Notes under the pieces: model-generated | Database searches by the model: none | Told to the model about the DNA's origin: nothing | The model's input: only the letters and a program-made list of their open reading frames with translations | In this document: positions 1 through 8,031 of the stretch, in pieces | Position numbering within the stretch: the stretch's first letter is position 1 | How the letters are laid out: the number at the start of each line of letters is the position of its first letter | Position numbers and translations under genes: made by a program | NCBI GenBank assembly: GCA_964428935.1 | Contig: CAYSAG010000010.1 | Location: forward strand, 1-40,024 | Length of the DNA stretch: 40,024 nucleotides | Source: JAADHY01 sp964428935 | GTDB lineage: Bacteria; Planctomycetota; Planctomycetia; Planctomycetales; Planctomycetaceae | Direction: 5' to 3'

Positions 1-1274
1 TGACGATAGAAGGTCGCCTGCTCAGCGGTCAGCGTCGCGGGCGCGACAAAATCGGCACCGCGCCACGCGTTGGTCAAAACCAGCGTCAGGGCCAGGCCGA
101 CCAGTCCGGCGCCGGTCCAGAACGGAGCGGTGGGGCGGAGAAAAAACAGCGGAAAGGCAATGGCGTGTCCGAGAATGCGAGCCAACGCGCTCAGGCTCTG
201 CGCCACGCCTAGCACGCCGCCCTGTTTCGACGGGTCCGTCCGTCGCGAAAGGAGCGACTGCAGACACGGCGGCAAGAAAGCCGCTCCGCTCCCGACCAAC
301 ACCATTCCGACCAGCAGCCAGTGAAAGCGTTCGGCTCGGACCGCTTCCGCCAACAGCACGAAGGACGCGGCGCACACGGTGGCGCCGAAGCTGGCCAGCG
401 TGCCTTCGGAGAACCGCTTCGACAGTCCGCGCACGGCCCCTTGGACCACGGTGTGCGTCAACCCCAGCAGGGCGAAGTACAACAGCACGCGGACCAAGGG
501 CAGCCCCATTCCGCCTCGCTGAGCCGGCTCGTGCATCAAGAAAGCCAGAATCGACTCAAACTCAGCGAACGCCAGCACGCTGACGAAGGACGTGAGCAAC
601 AGGGCCGGAACGGTGGGCGTGGTCAAAGCGTCGCGGAGGGAGTCAAAGTGGTACCACGAGCGAGCCGCCCGCACGAGGCGGGTGTCCAACGACTCGGGCA
701 AGGCAAAGGCGGCCAAGGTCAGAGCCACAGCGGAAAGGCCAGCTGCCGTAAACCCCGGCCACGGACTCAGGCCAGCACTGCCCGAACTAATCAGCGCGGT
801 CGCTGCCAGAAGTGGTCCCAGCGTGAACCCCAGCCCAAAGGCCGCTCCAATGAGGGCCATTCCACGAGCTCGTTGCTGGGGCGGCGTGACGTCGGCAATG
901 TAGGCCTGAGCCGTCGGAATGGTCGCGCCGGCAATGCCGGCTCCAATGCGGCTGACAAACATCCAAAACAGGCTCCGGTACGCCGTGGCCAAACCGAAAA
1001 TCGTGTAGAAGACCACCGACCCGAGCAGCCCGAGCATGAGAATCGGACGCCGTCCCACGCGGTCCGAAACCCGTCCCCACACGGGAGCAAACAAGAACTG
1101 CATGGCCGAGAAACTGGCCATCAGCAGCCCCAGCGTCACGCCGGACGTGTCCAGCGTGAACTCACGGGCGTAAATGGGCAGCAGGGGCAAAACAATGCCG
1201 AACCCCAACAGGTCAATGAAGACGGTCAGGAAGACGACGAGCAGCGCTCGCCGGGTGACAGGTCGTTCGTTCAT
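1..1274 (-). CDS. MFS transporter, drug/tetracycline-efflux type, truncated by the window edge
   Basis: This frame opens at an ATG at 1274 and stays open to base 1, about 424 residues, so only the extreme C-terminus is missing. It starts MNERPVTRRALLVVFLTVF, followed by a hydrophobic helix with DLLGFGIVLPLLPIYAREF, typical of the first transmembrane segment of TetA-like major facilitator proteins. The loop between helices 2 and 3 has the MFS signature GRVSDRVGRRPILMLGL. Further hydrophobic segments follow, including GAGIAGATIPTAQAYIADVT, giving the expected 12-helix topology with a central hydrophilic break near ESLDTRLVRAARSW. Such proteins are inner-membrane proton-coupled exporters; the substrate cannot be read from the sequence. 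No convincing Shine-Dalgarno lies upstream of 1274. It points leftward, away from the rest of the window, and no regulator is adjacent. Confidence 0.9.
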   Translation of the reverse strand, partial: MNERPVTRRALLVVFLTVFIDLLGFGIVLPLLPIYAREFTLDTSGVTLGLLMASFSAMQFLFAPVWGRVSDRVGRRPILMLGLLGSVVFYTIFGLATAYRSLFWMFVSRIGAGIAGATIPTAQAYIADVTPPQQRARGMALIGAAFGLGFTLGPLLAATALISSGSAGLSPWPGFTAAGLSAVALTLAAFALPESLDTRLVRAARSWYHFDSLRDALTTPTVPALLLTSFVSVLAFAEFESILAFLMHEPAQRGGMGLPLVRVLLYFALLGLTHTVVQGAVRGLSKRFSEGTLASFGATVCAASFVLLAEAVRAERFHWLLVGMVLVGSGAAFLPPCLQSLLSRRTDPSKQGGVLGVAQSLSALARILGHAIAFPLFFLRPTAPFWTGAGLVGLALTLVLTNAWRGADFVAPATLTAEQATFYR

Positions 1275-1508
1275 TGGCCGGTTCTTGTGACAAAAGGGAC
1301 TGGGAAGGAGGAGCGGCGCGCGGCCGGCGGCTTCGGCCGCACTTGACGCGACGGCTCTACGTGTTCGGACCGCGGACGCTGCGGAAACGAACCACCGTCG
1401 CGCTGTGAGCTCGTTGGGCCCGCTCGGTGCGTGCCGCTGCGAAGGCTAATTGCCGAACGCCGGTGGGTGGAGGAACGCTCAAGCTCACCAAGAAAGGGAC
1501 GGGAGGAA

Positions 1509-1706
1509 TCAGTAGGCCGAGAAGAACCGATTGGTCGTCCCGCCCTCACGGACGGCAGGCACCTCGACACGCGCACCGCAACGCGGGCACCAGCCCACGA
1601 ACTTAGCCCGGATTCTACTCAAGTACGCCCGAATGTAAACGTTGCAGCACTTCATGTGGACGCCAATGAAAGGGCGGGCGTTAGGCTCTGGCTGCCGCGG
1701 TTGCAT
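1509..1706 (-). CDS. Small conserved Cys protein (planctomycete-type hypothetical)
   Basis: A 65-residue protein starting MQPRQPEPNARPFIGVH. Its core is HMKCCNVYIRAYL followed by FVGWCPRCGARVEV and ends GGTTNRFFSAY. Cysteines at 20, 21, 40 and 43, with a CPRC pair, suggest a small zinc-ribbon-like or metal/Fe-S binding fold. I recall near-identical short proteins (RPFIGV.FKCCNVY, FVGWCP.C, RFF) in planctomycete genomes annotated as hypothetical; this is recall, not a search. The start at 1706 is the nearest ATG before the conserved block, and a frame extending further upstream has no protein-like character. It lies alone between the MFS gene and the aminotransferase. Function unknown. It may sit downstream of a 16-bp palindrome at 1810-1825, about 100 bp before its start. 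Confidence 0.7.
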   Translation of the reverse strand: MQPRQPEPNARPFIGVHMKCCNVYIRAYLSRIRAKFVGWCPRCGARVEVPAVREGGTTNRFFSAY

Positions 1707-1809
1707 CCGAACGCCCTCCGCAGTAAAAGGGGCTTTGCCGAACAGGAAGAGTCGGCCTGAGCAGACGAGCGGGTTTTTAGGCAAAAGCCTGCGTGCGTGC
1801 AATTCCGGT

Positions 1810-1825
1810 TTGGACCGCGGTCCAA
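1810..1825. promoter_or_regulatory. 16-bp perfect palindrome TTGGACCGCGGTCCAA
   Basis: The sequence TTGGACCG is followed directly by its reverse complement CGGTCCAA, a gapless 16-bp palindrome in non-coding DNA about 105 bp upstream of the small Cys gene. Gapless dyads of this length are typical of binding sites for dimeric regulators. That it is an operator is inference; no matching second copy was seen in the window. Confidence 0.4.
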
Positions 1826-2058
1826 GTGGACCCAAAACAAGTTGTGCGACACGGAAACGGCCGCCTGCCGTGGTCTCCTGTCCGGACCGCGACAGAACAG
1901 ACGCGTAGAGCCGGACCGGTCCCGGCAGACAACGCGCAACAACAAACGGCGTCGTGCACGCCGGTTTGAGCCTGCGACGGCGAGAGCTGCGAGAACGGTC
2001 AGAAGAAACGAAGGTGGTTGCTCGCCGGAAGGGTCGAGTCACCGAGAGGCAAACTGGT

Positions 2059-2096
2059 GCCGGCCGCCCCGAAAGGGCGCGAGCGGGGCGGCCGGC
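2059..2096 (-). terminator. GC-rich hairpin after the aminotransferase gene
   Basis: Arms GCCGGCCGCCCC (2059-2070) and GGGGCGGCCGGC (2085-2096) are perfect 12-bp reverse complements around a 14-base loop. The hairpin begins 15 bases past the aminotransferase stop in the direction of transcription. No T-run follows, so it is not a canonical intrinsic terminator, but a stem this strong at a gene end may terminate transcription or stabilise the 3' end. Confidence 0.5.
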
Positions 2097-2110
2097 CGCC
2101 ATGAGCAACG

Positions 2111-3301
2111 TCAAAGGACGGAGGCAATGGCGTCGCACAGACGCTCCATGTTCTCCTCCGTCATGCCTGCCACGTTGATGCGTCCGCTGCGGACAATGTA
2201 AATGGCGTGCTTTTCTCGCAGCTCGTCCACTTGCTCCGGCGTCAGACCCGACATGGAAAACATGCCGCGTTGATTCTTGATGAACGAGAAGTCGCGTGCG
2301 GACGTCTTCTGTGCCATTGTGTCGGCGAACAGCTCGCGCATGCGGTTGATTCGGTTCCGCATGCCTGCCACTTCCTGCTCCCACTGAGCCCGGAGCTCCG
2401 GGTCCTGCAGCACCGTCGTCACAATGCCGCCGCCGTGGAACGGCGGGTTGGAGTAGTTCCGGCGGACGCAGATTTTCAGTTGGCTCAGCGCCACTTCCGC
2501 CGTCTGGCTGTCGGCTGCGACCAGCGTCAAGGCACCGACCCGCTCGCAGTACAGGCCAAAGTTCTTGGAGAACGAGCTGCAGACGATCAGCTCCTGGCCC
2601 GGCCGAGTCAGCTCACGCAGACCGGCGGCGTCTTCGTCGAGCCCCTGTGCGAAGCCTTGGTAGGCAAAGTCGACCAGAGGCAACAGTCCGCGTTCGTAAA
2701 TGGTGTCGGCGATTTGCCGCCACTGTTCCAGCGTGGGGTCGATTCCTGTCGGGTTGTGGCAGCAAGCGTGCAGGCAGACGACGTCGCCGGGCGAAGCACT
2801 TCTCAGGGCCTGCAGCATGCCCTCCAGGTCGAGGCGGTTGGCTTGAGCGTCCAGGTACGGGTACGTCTCGACGCTCATCCCGGCCGCCTGAAACACGCCC
2901 TTGTGGTTCGCCCACGTGGGCTGGCTGCACCAGACACGGGCTTGGGGGAACATTTGGTGCAGGAAGTCGCCGGCCACTCGCAGAGCCCCCGTCCCGCCGG
3001 GCGTCTGCAGAGTCACGGCTCGACCCGTCTGCACCACTTCGTGGTCCGGGCCCCAGAGCAGCTCCCGCACCAATTGGCCGTACTCGCGAATGCCGTCAAT
3101 GGCCAAGTACGACTTGGACGTTTCTTTCTCCAGCAGCCGCCGCTCGGCCTCTTTCACCGTCGCCAGAATGGGGGTCGTTCCGTTTTCATCCTTGTAGACG
3201 CCCACGCTCAGGTTAATCTTGCCCGGGCGTTCATCCTTTCGGAACGCCTCGGTCAGTCCCAGAATCGGGTCGGGCGGAGCTGGTTGAAGCTGTTCGAACA
3301 T
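2111..3301 (-). CDS. Aspartate/aromatic aminotransferase, class I
   Basis: A 396-residue PLP enzyme, the same length as E. coli AspC and TyrB, that moves amino groups between aspartate or aromatic amino acids and 2-oxoglutarate. Family marks are visible in order: INLSVGVYKDENGTTPIL near residue 30, SYLAIDG near 64, TPGGTGALR near 100, CCHNPTGIDPT near 180, and the lysine that binds PLP in SSFSKNFGLYCERVGA (Lys246). Near the C-terminus RSGRINVAGM carries the arginine that binds the substrate carboxylate. The start was placed at 3301 because the protein there begins MFEQLQPAPPDPILGL, the usual N-terminus of this family, and GGGAGAGG lies just upstream. The longer open frame to 3403 adds 34 residues unlike the family. 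Sequence alone does not decide between AspC-like and TyrB-like specificity. Confidence 0.95.
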   Translation of the reverse strand: MFEQLQPAPPDPILGLTEAFRKDERPGKINLSVGVYKDENGTTPILATVKEAERRLLEKETSKSYLAIDGIREYGQLVRELLWGPDHEVVQTGRAVTLQTPGGTGALRVAGDFLHQMFPQARVWCSQPTWANHKGVFQAAGMSVETYPYLDAQANRLDLEGMLQALRSASPGDVVCLHACCHNPTGIDPTLEQWRQIADTIYERGLLPLVDFAYQGFAQGLDEDAAGLRELTRPGQELIVCSSFSKNFGLYCERVGALTLVAADSQTAEVALSQLKICVRRNYSNPPFHGGGIVTTVLQDPELRAQWEQEVAGMRNRINRMRELFADTMAQKTSARDFSFIKNQRGMFSMSGLTPEQVDELREKHAIYIVRSGRINVAGMTEENMERLCDAIASVL

Positions 3302-3853
3302 GGCCTCTCCCTTTCGTGCAAAGGCGAACTCCGGCAACGGCGTTCTTGCCGCCGACACTGCAAAACTCGCGCCGATTGTTCTGAGCGGCTGCAAATCCGT
3401 CAAGCCAGCTGCCCGGTGTCACCAGCGGCCCGGACGCACGACGCAGGCGGAGGACGACGGAGCCGGGCGTGCAGTAGGCCGCGCGGGCCGCTCGACCCGT
3501 TTGTCTCGCAGCTCAGACCGCTTCTCGACGGTTCGCGGGCTGGTCGGTGGGGCGAGCGGCTTCGCACGTGAGGCCGTTCGAGCGCCTCGGTCTTTGGCGT
3601 CGAGCTGTCGCGGCGGCTCCCCAAAGACGGCCGACAGCGTGCCCTTTGGCACACCCGCACGCACACCGGGCGCAGCAGCACGCTTCGACAGACTCGGCCA
3701 GCACGCAACGGCAAGCCGGTGAAGCCGCGACACAACGCCGCTGGCCAGACCCGTTCGACACGGCGGCGCAGCGGCTGCCGGCGACGGAAAAACGCGGTAG
3801 CCGCCCGACCGCAGGACTGGCTCGTGCCGACGTCGTCCGTTTAGAATACCGAC
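3302..3853. other. Divergent intergenic region between the aminotransferase and aroC
   Basis: 552 bases between two divergent genes. Short frames exist on both strands but are arginine/alanine-rich and have no recognisable motif, so I call no gene. The aminotransferase ribosome-binding sequence is at its left end, and a -10-like TAGAAT is at its right end against the aroC start. I see no other clear structure. Confidence 0.5.
3842..3847 (+). promoter_or_regulatory. -10-like TAGAAT abutting the aroC start codon
   Basis: TAGAAT ends six bases before the aroC ATG at 3854, and no Shine-Dalgarno sequence lies between. If it is the -10 element, transcription would begin at or next to the A of the ATG, giving a leaderless message. 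The best -35 candidate, CTGGCT at 3817-3822, is poor and 19 bases away, so this remains tentative. Confidence 0.35.
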
Positions 3854-5011
3854 ATGGCTGGGAATTCCTTTGGACAAGCGTTGCGAGTCACGACGGCCGG
3901 TGAGAGCCACGGGCCGGCGAACGTGGTCATTCTCGACGGAGTTCCACCCGGCATTCCGCTCACCGAACAGGACTTTCGTTTCGACCTCGAGCGGCGTCGG
4001 CCCGGGCAGAGCCGTCTGGTGACGCAGCGTTCCGAGCCGGACGAAGTCGAAATCTTGTCCGGGGTCTTCGAGGGACGGACGACGGGCACCAGTTTGGCAC
4101 TGCTCATTCGAAACCGTGACCAGCGCAGCCGCGACTACGACGAAATCAAAGACAAGTACCGGCCGGGCCACGCCGACTACCCGTTCGACGCGAAGTACGG
4201 CTTCCGCGACTACCGGGGCGGCGGTCGCTCCAGCGCCCGAGAAACCAACGTTCGGGTCGCCGCAGGCGTGGTGGCCAAGAAAATCCTGCAGCAAGACTTG
4301 AACGCTCGAGTCGTCGGCTACGTCGTGCAGGTCGGCTCGGTCCATGCTCACGTGGAAGCACCCGAGTCGGTGACGCTGGAACAGATCGAGCAGTTTCCCG
4401 ACGGAAGCCCCAACCCGGTACGCTGTCCGGACCCCGAGGCCGCTCGAGAAATGATTGAACTAATCGAGCGGGTTCGAAAAGAAGGTGACTCAATCGGTGG
4501 TGTGGCCGAAATTGTGGCCACGGGAATTCCTGCGGGTCTGGGGGAGCCGGTCTTCGACAAAATCAAAGCAGACTTGGGCAAGGCGTTGTTCAGCTTGCCG
4601 GCGGTCATGGGCGTCGAGTACGGAGTCGGGTTTCGGTGCGCAGAGTTGCGAGGCAGCGAGGCGAACGACGCTTTCGTTCCGAAGCTGGGTCCCGACGGCC
4701 GGCCGTCCGGCGTCCAGACCACGACGAACCGGCACGGCGGCATTCTGGGCGGAATTACCACCGGCATGCCCCTAGTTCTTCGCGCGGCCGTCAAGCCCAC
4801 CAGCAGTCTGCCGCGTCCGCAGCCCACCGTCACCCGCGACCTGCAGCCGACGACCATCTCCACCCGCGGCCGTCACGACCCCTGCTTGCTACCCCGGTTT
4901 GTTCCAGCGGCGGAAGCCATGGTCGCGCTGGTGCTGGCTGACCACTGGTTGCGCTGGAAGGCTCAGTGCGGCGAGGTTCGACTGCCGCCGCGGCCCCCGG
5001 GTGCAGAGTGA
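3854..5011 (+). CDS. aroC: Chorismate synthase
   Basis: A 385-residue protein catalysing the last shikimate-pathway step, conversion of 5-enolpyruvylshikimate-3-phosphate to chorismate, with reduced FMN as cofactor. The N-terminus carries the signature SFGQALRVTTAGESHG (catalytic His19). FRDYRGGGRSSAR near residue 118 is a conserved substrate/FMN segment, followed by the long-type NRHGGILGGITTGMP near 300 and GRHDPCLLPR near 338. The length fits the larger bacterial form. The start at 3854 gives the standard N-terminus; no ribosome-binding site precedes it (see the -10-like element). It stands alone on the plus strand, with YjbQ 262 bases downstream and no other shikimate gene next to it. Chorismate would feed tryptophan synthesis, for which trpC lies at 30.6 kb. 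Confidence 0.97.
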   Translation: MAGNSFGQALRVTTAGESHGPANVVILDGVPPGIPLTEQDFRFDLERRRPGQSRLVTQRSEPDEVEILSGVFEGRTTGTSLALLIRNRDQRSRDYDEIKDKYRPGHADYPFDAKYGFRDYRGGGRSSARETNVRVAAGVVAKKILQQDLNARVVGYVVQVGSVHAHVEAPESVTLEQIEQFPDGSPNPVRCPDPEAAREMIELIERVRKEGDSIGGVAEIVATGIPAGLGEPVFDKIKADLGKALFSLPAVMGVEYGVGFRCAELRGSEANDAFVPKLGPDGRPSGVQTTTNRHGGILGGITTGMPLVLRAAVKPTSSLPRPQPTVTRDLQPTTISTRGRHDPCLLPRFVPAAEAMVALVLADHWLRWKAQCGEVRLPPRPPGAE

Positions 5012-5273
5012 GCCGCGTTCTTGCCGACACCGGGCCGAAGAGGGCCCCGAGCGCCGCCGCCAAGTCACGCGCTCTGGCGTCGAAGACAGACGGTTGCCGG
5101 ACCCGTTGCCGACGAACGACCGGTGGCTTGCACAAGTCGACGGCCGGCGCACGCGTCGCTGACGCCGGCGGCCTGGCAAACGTGGTGTCGCTCAACCCGG
5201 AACCCGCAAGAGTCAGGCCTGACCGTCGAGCCGACCACCGAAGGCCGAAAAGACAGAACGGACCAACACGGAC

Positions 5274-5702
5274 ATGGTTTGGATTCAGCGAGAAATCAGC
5301 TTGCCGCCGTTTTCGCGCGGGTGTCACCCCATTACACGGCACGTGTTGGAGGCGCTGCCCGAGCTGGAACGGTTGAAGGTTGGCCTGCTCAACGTGTTCC
5401 TGCGACACACGTCCGCTTCACTGACCCTGAACGAAAACGCCGACCCGGACGTGCCGGACGACTTGGAACGAGCGCTGAACCGCGTCGCGCCGGAAGACGC
5501 TCCCTACTTGCACACAATCGAAGGACGCGACGACATGCCCGCCCACGTCAAGTGTTCCCTGTTGGGCTGCTCGGTCAACATTCCCGTTCGTTCCGGCCGA
5601 CTGTGCCTGGGCACTTGGCAAGGGCTGTTCCTGTTCGAGCACCGGAACCACGGAGGTCCACGTCGAGTGGTGCTGACGTTGTGGGGGGAGCAGTCGGAGT
5701 AG
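5274..5702 (+). CDS. YjbQ-family (UPF0047) protein
   Basis: A 142-residue single-domain protein of the YjbQ/UPF0047 family, annotated elsewhere as secondary thiamine-phosphate synthase because some members complement thiamine-phosphate synthase mutants weakly; the true physiological reaction is unsettled. Family marks are HTSASLTLNENADPDV (residues 45-60), the metal-site segment GRDDMPAHVKCSLLG (84-98) and the C-terminal GTWQGLFLFEHRN (113-125). Full family length. The start MVWIQREISL matches family N-termini. No strong Shine-Dalgarno is present before the ATG (CACGGAC only). Neighbours do not suggest a thiamine operon. Confidence 0.9.
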   Translation: MVWIQREISLPPFSRGCHPITRHVLEALPELERLKVGLLNVFLRHTSASLTLNENADPDVPDDLERALNRVAPEDAPYLHTIEGRDDMPAHVKCSLLGCSVNIPVRSGRLCLGTWQGLFLFEHRNHGGPRRVVLTLWGEQSE

Positions 5703-6076
5703 TGAGCTAGTGAGCGGACGACTTGCCGGAACCGGGCGGGAGCGGACGTTCTCGCTGAGCGGCTCGGCCGGCTGACCTCGCCCGACCTGCTGTGCAAAGC
5801 CCAACGGTCGGTTCAAGACGCACAGCCGGACCAGCAATTGCGTTTCCCGCGGAAAGGCGGGCGACGAGCAAATGGTTGGACCGTCGGAGCGGGGGTATAA
5901 TGGCCAACGGGTTGGTGGTTCGGCGTGAGCTGGGCGGTAGGGTTGTCTTCGACAAGAGTTGTCTTCGACGCGGCCGAGCGGAGCAAAGCGGTTGGTGCGG
6001 GAAGCCGGCTGCGCGAGCGGAGCTCGACGCGAGGCCGGGGAGGTCGCGGTTGGAGGGGAGTCGAGGTGAGCTGGGC
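5703..6076. other. Intergenic region with a TATAAT element
   Basis: 374 bases between YjbQ and the coiled-coil gene. No protein-like frame seen. It includes a perfect TATAAT at 5896-5901 and a short CCCGC/GCGGG dyad near 5847-5862. Confidence 0.5.
5896..5901 (+). promoter_or_regulatory. Candidate -10 TATAAT for the coiled-coil gene
   Basis: A perfect TATAAT in a GC-rich context, about 175 bases upstream of the start at 6077. The 17-base-spaced -35 position reads TGGTTG, a weak match, so the call rests on the -10. It would imply a long leader. Confidence 0.4.
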
Positions 6077-6895
6077 ATGAGAAAGCTGACGCGTCGGCAG
6101 GCAATTCGGCTGGTGGCTGGAGCGGGAGTGCTGGCGCTGTTCGGTGCGGGCGGTCGAGCGGTTTGGGCTCAACAGCGTCGCGGCGGCCGCTCGTCGGCGC
6201 CGAACGCCGGGACGGCGTTGAGGCAACTCCAGCAGGCCCAGCTCGAACTGACCCGCGCTCAGCAGCGGGTCCAGGCGGCCATTCGGCAACGGGGCCGGCT
6301 GAAGAAGCAGCTCGAGGAAGAGAAGAAGAACGACGACGAGCTGAAGCAGGCCCGAAGGGAACTGGAGCTGGCTCGGCAGGAGCAGTCGCAAGCTCGGCAC
6401 CGGGTGTTGGTCCTGTTGGAAGACGACCCTCGTTACAAGAAAGCGGCCGCTGCAGTGGCCGAAGCCGAGAAGCAACTAAAGGAACTGCAGAGCCAGGAGG
6501 AGGTCGACGAGGCGGCGGTGGCGGCTCAGCGACGCGAACTGGCTCGGTTGCAGAGTGTCGTCCGGGCCGTGGAAAGCGAGGCCCTGAAGAACGACCCAGA
6601 CTACCAGCGGGCCAAGCGGAAGGTGGCGGCGGCCAGTCGGCGGTTGGCTGAGGTCTCGAAGCGGCTCGACGAAAAGTACCGCTCCGACCCGCGGCTGAAG
6701 GCGGCGGAGGAAGAAATTGCACGGGCCAAGCAGGCGGTGGCCGAGGCGACACAGCGGCTGGCGGAAGCTCGTCAAAACTTGCTTGCCGCTCAAGTGACGG
6801 CGGTGCGGGAGTGGCAACGACGGGTGTACCAGTCGCTCGTTCGACGGTGGCGGTGGCGAGGTCGACGACGCGGCCGTCGGCGAAGGCGGCGGTGA
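6077..6895 (+). CDS. Exported coiled-coil protein with poly-Arg tail
   Basis: A 272-residue protein I do not recognise by name. Residues 1-32 form an export signal: TRRQAIR (5-11) resembles the Tat twin-arginine motif with weaker flanks, then a hydrophobic stretch and a VWA cleavage-like site. The rest is almost entirely Ala/Glu/Lys/Arg/Gln-rich heptad-like sequence predicted to be long coiled coil (about 48-110 and 120-250). Three similar segments carry an Asp-Pro motif: DDPRY (116-120), NDPDY (172-176) and SDPRL (203-207), each followed by a helix. The C-terminus ends in an extreme basic tail, RRWRWRGRRRGRRRRRR. The start at 6077 is the first ATG that leaves a sensible signal sequence, with GAGGTGAG upstream. 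It may be a periplasmic or wall-associated structural protein, the tail perhaps binding polyanions; that is inference. Confidence 0.75.
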   Translation: MRKLTRRQAIRLVAGAGVLALFGAGGRAVWAQQRRGGRSSAPNAGTALRQLQQAQLELTRAQQRVQAAIRQRGRLKKQLEEEKKNDDELKQARRELELARQEQSQARHRVLVLLEDDPRYKKAAAAVAEAEKQLKELQSQEEVDEAAVAAQRRELARLQSVVRAVESEALKNDPDYQRAKRKVAAASRRLAEVSKRLDEKYRSDPRLKAAEEEIARAKQAVAEATQRLAEARQNLLAAQVTAVREWQRRVYQSLVRRWRWRGRRRGRRRRRR

Positions 6896-7198
6896 GCGGT
6901 CGCCTGGAGTCGGCCGACGCTGGAGCTACTCGAAAGGCCAAGCGGCTCTCGAAAGAACTTCGTGACTCAGCGAGCGTCCTCCGTCGGCGAATGCGGCGAC
7001 GTCGCACCGGTGGTGTCGCGGGAGGTCGGAGCGTTTGGTCCAAACGACGAGCACGGCGAACACGTCTCGGCTGCCCAGCGTGCTCCAAGAGGCTGGGGAG
7101 GCGGTTGGCGGCTTCACGTCCCGTCCGCAATGGCCGCTCGTCAACGGACCGCTCGCGAAGCGAAAAGCACCCGGCAGGGTGGAAAGGGGAGTGTCAAC
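6896..7198. other. Intergenic region, no feature seen
   Basis: 303 bases between the coiled-coil gene and the response regulator. The regulator frame is open back to 6962, but that extension is low-complexity and lacks a ribosome-binding site, so I leave it non-coding. The regulator's Shine-Dalgarno lies at 7184-7191. Confidence 0.45.
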
Positions 7199-7648
7199 GT
7201 GAACACCGAAACGGTCGGCCGGCCAATGGAAATTCTTTTGATTGAGGACAGCGTCACGTCGGCGCAGTTCACCATTCGAGCCTTGCGCAACGGCAACATT
7301 CAGCACCGGTTGTCGTGGGTGAGCGACGGCGAGGAGGCTTTGGAGTTCCTCCACCGTCAGGGCAAGTACCGGCAGGCTCCTCGCCCCGACCTGATTCTGC
7401 TCGACCTGGGACTGCCGAAGAAACACGGTCGAGAAGTGCTGGCGGAAGTCAAAGCCGACCCGGACCTGCAGGACATTCCCGTCGTTGTGCTGACCGTCTC
7501 GACCTCGCAAGAGGACATGCTCGCCACGCAGCAACTGAACGTGCAGGGCTACTTGACCAAGCCGGTCGACCTGCAGAAGTTCGTCGAGCTGGTGCGGCAG
7601 TTGAAGGACGAGTGGCTGACGGGGGTCATTCTGCCAGAGTTCGACTGA
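7199..7648 (+). CDS. Stand-alone response regulator (receiver domain, Rcp1-like)
   Basis: A 149-residue protein made of one receiver (CheY-like) domain. The acidic pocket is in LLIEDS (Glu16, Asp17), the phosphoacceptor is Asp69 in DLILLDLGLPKKHG, the switch threonine is Thr99 in VVVLTVSTS, and the conserved lysine is Lys121 in GYLTKPVDL. The opening MEILLIEDS and length resemble small regulators of phytochrome-type kinases such as Rcp1. It has no output domain, so it should act through protein contacts. The start is GTG 7199, seven bases after AAGGGGAG; an in-frame ATG at 7226 is possible and leaves the domain intact. No kinase is adjacent; the closest is the soluble histidine kinase at 15.4-16.2 kb on the other strand. 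Confidence 0.92.
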   Translation: MNTETVGRPMEILLIEDSVTSAQFTIRALRNGNIQHRLSWVSDGEEALEFLHRQGKYRQAPRPDLILLDLGLPKKHGREVLAEVKADPDLQDIPVVVLTVSTSQEDMLATQQLNVQGYLTKPVDLQKFVELVRQLKDEWLTGVILPEFD

Positions 7649-8031
7649 CGGTGCCGCGGAACGGGCTGAGAGAGCGTCGGCCAGGCTGCTCGTCGCCCGT
7701 CACTCGCGTGACCCGCTCGTTCGTGAAACCCGCCTGTTTGTGCCTTCGCTCGGGTTTTCCTTTCCGACCCGCTACCATTTTCGTTTCGAGGTCCGCGCGT
7801 CGGACGGCTGGGTCGTGAGTTGGTCGAACTCGCCGTCTGTCGAGCTTGGCGAGCCGTTCGCGCAGGGGCGGCCGAGTGCGTGCGGTGCCGTCCGCTGCGT
7901 GGGGCCTCGAAGCGTCCGAGCAGCGTGCGTTGAGCAAGAGAACGGGACAGGTCCTGGGACGGTGCCGGCGGCAGACGCCGCTGGACCAGTTCGCTGCCGG
8001 ACGGGTCTCGGAACTCCGCGGCGGAACGGAA
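7649..8031. other. Intergenic region, no feature seen
   Basis: 383 bases between the response regulator and the first propeller gene. The propeller frame is open back to 7846 but that part is unlike a signal peptide. I see no promoter pair or hairpin I can support. Confidence 0.4.

Larger units (their letters stand above)
1707..2110. other. Intergenic region with a perfect palindrome and a GC hairpin
   Basis: These 404 bases separate the small Cys gene from the aminotransferase stop; both genes are on the minus strand. I see no protein-like frame on either strand. It holds a 16-bp perfect palindrome (1810-1825), a short AGGC-AAAA-GCCT dyad (1779-1790) and a strong 12-bp stem inverted repeat (2059-2096) just past the aminotransferase stop. 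The 5' sequence of the small gene lies here, but I could not identify a clear -35/-10 pair. Confidence 0.6.

Noticed and set aside
1779..1790. AGGC-AAAA-GCCT dyad as a terminator
   Set aside because: Stem of only four bases and no T-run in the relevant direction; five Ts lie on the wrong side.
5418..7130. Long minus-strand open frame (about 570 codons) antisense to YjbQ and the coiled-coil gene
   Set aside because: Pro/Arg/Ser-rich translation with no motif; it is the shadow of GC-rich codons in the genes on the plus strand.
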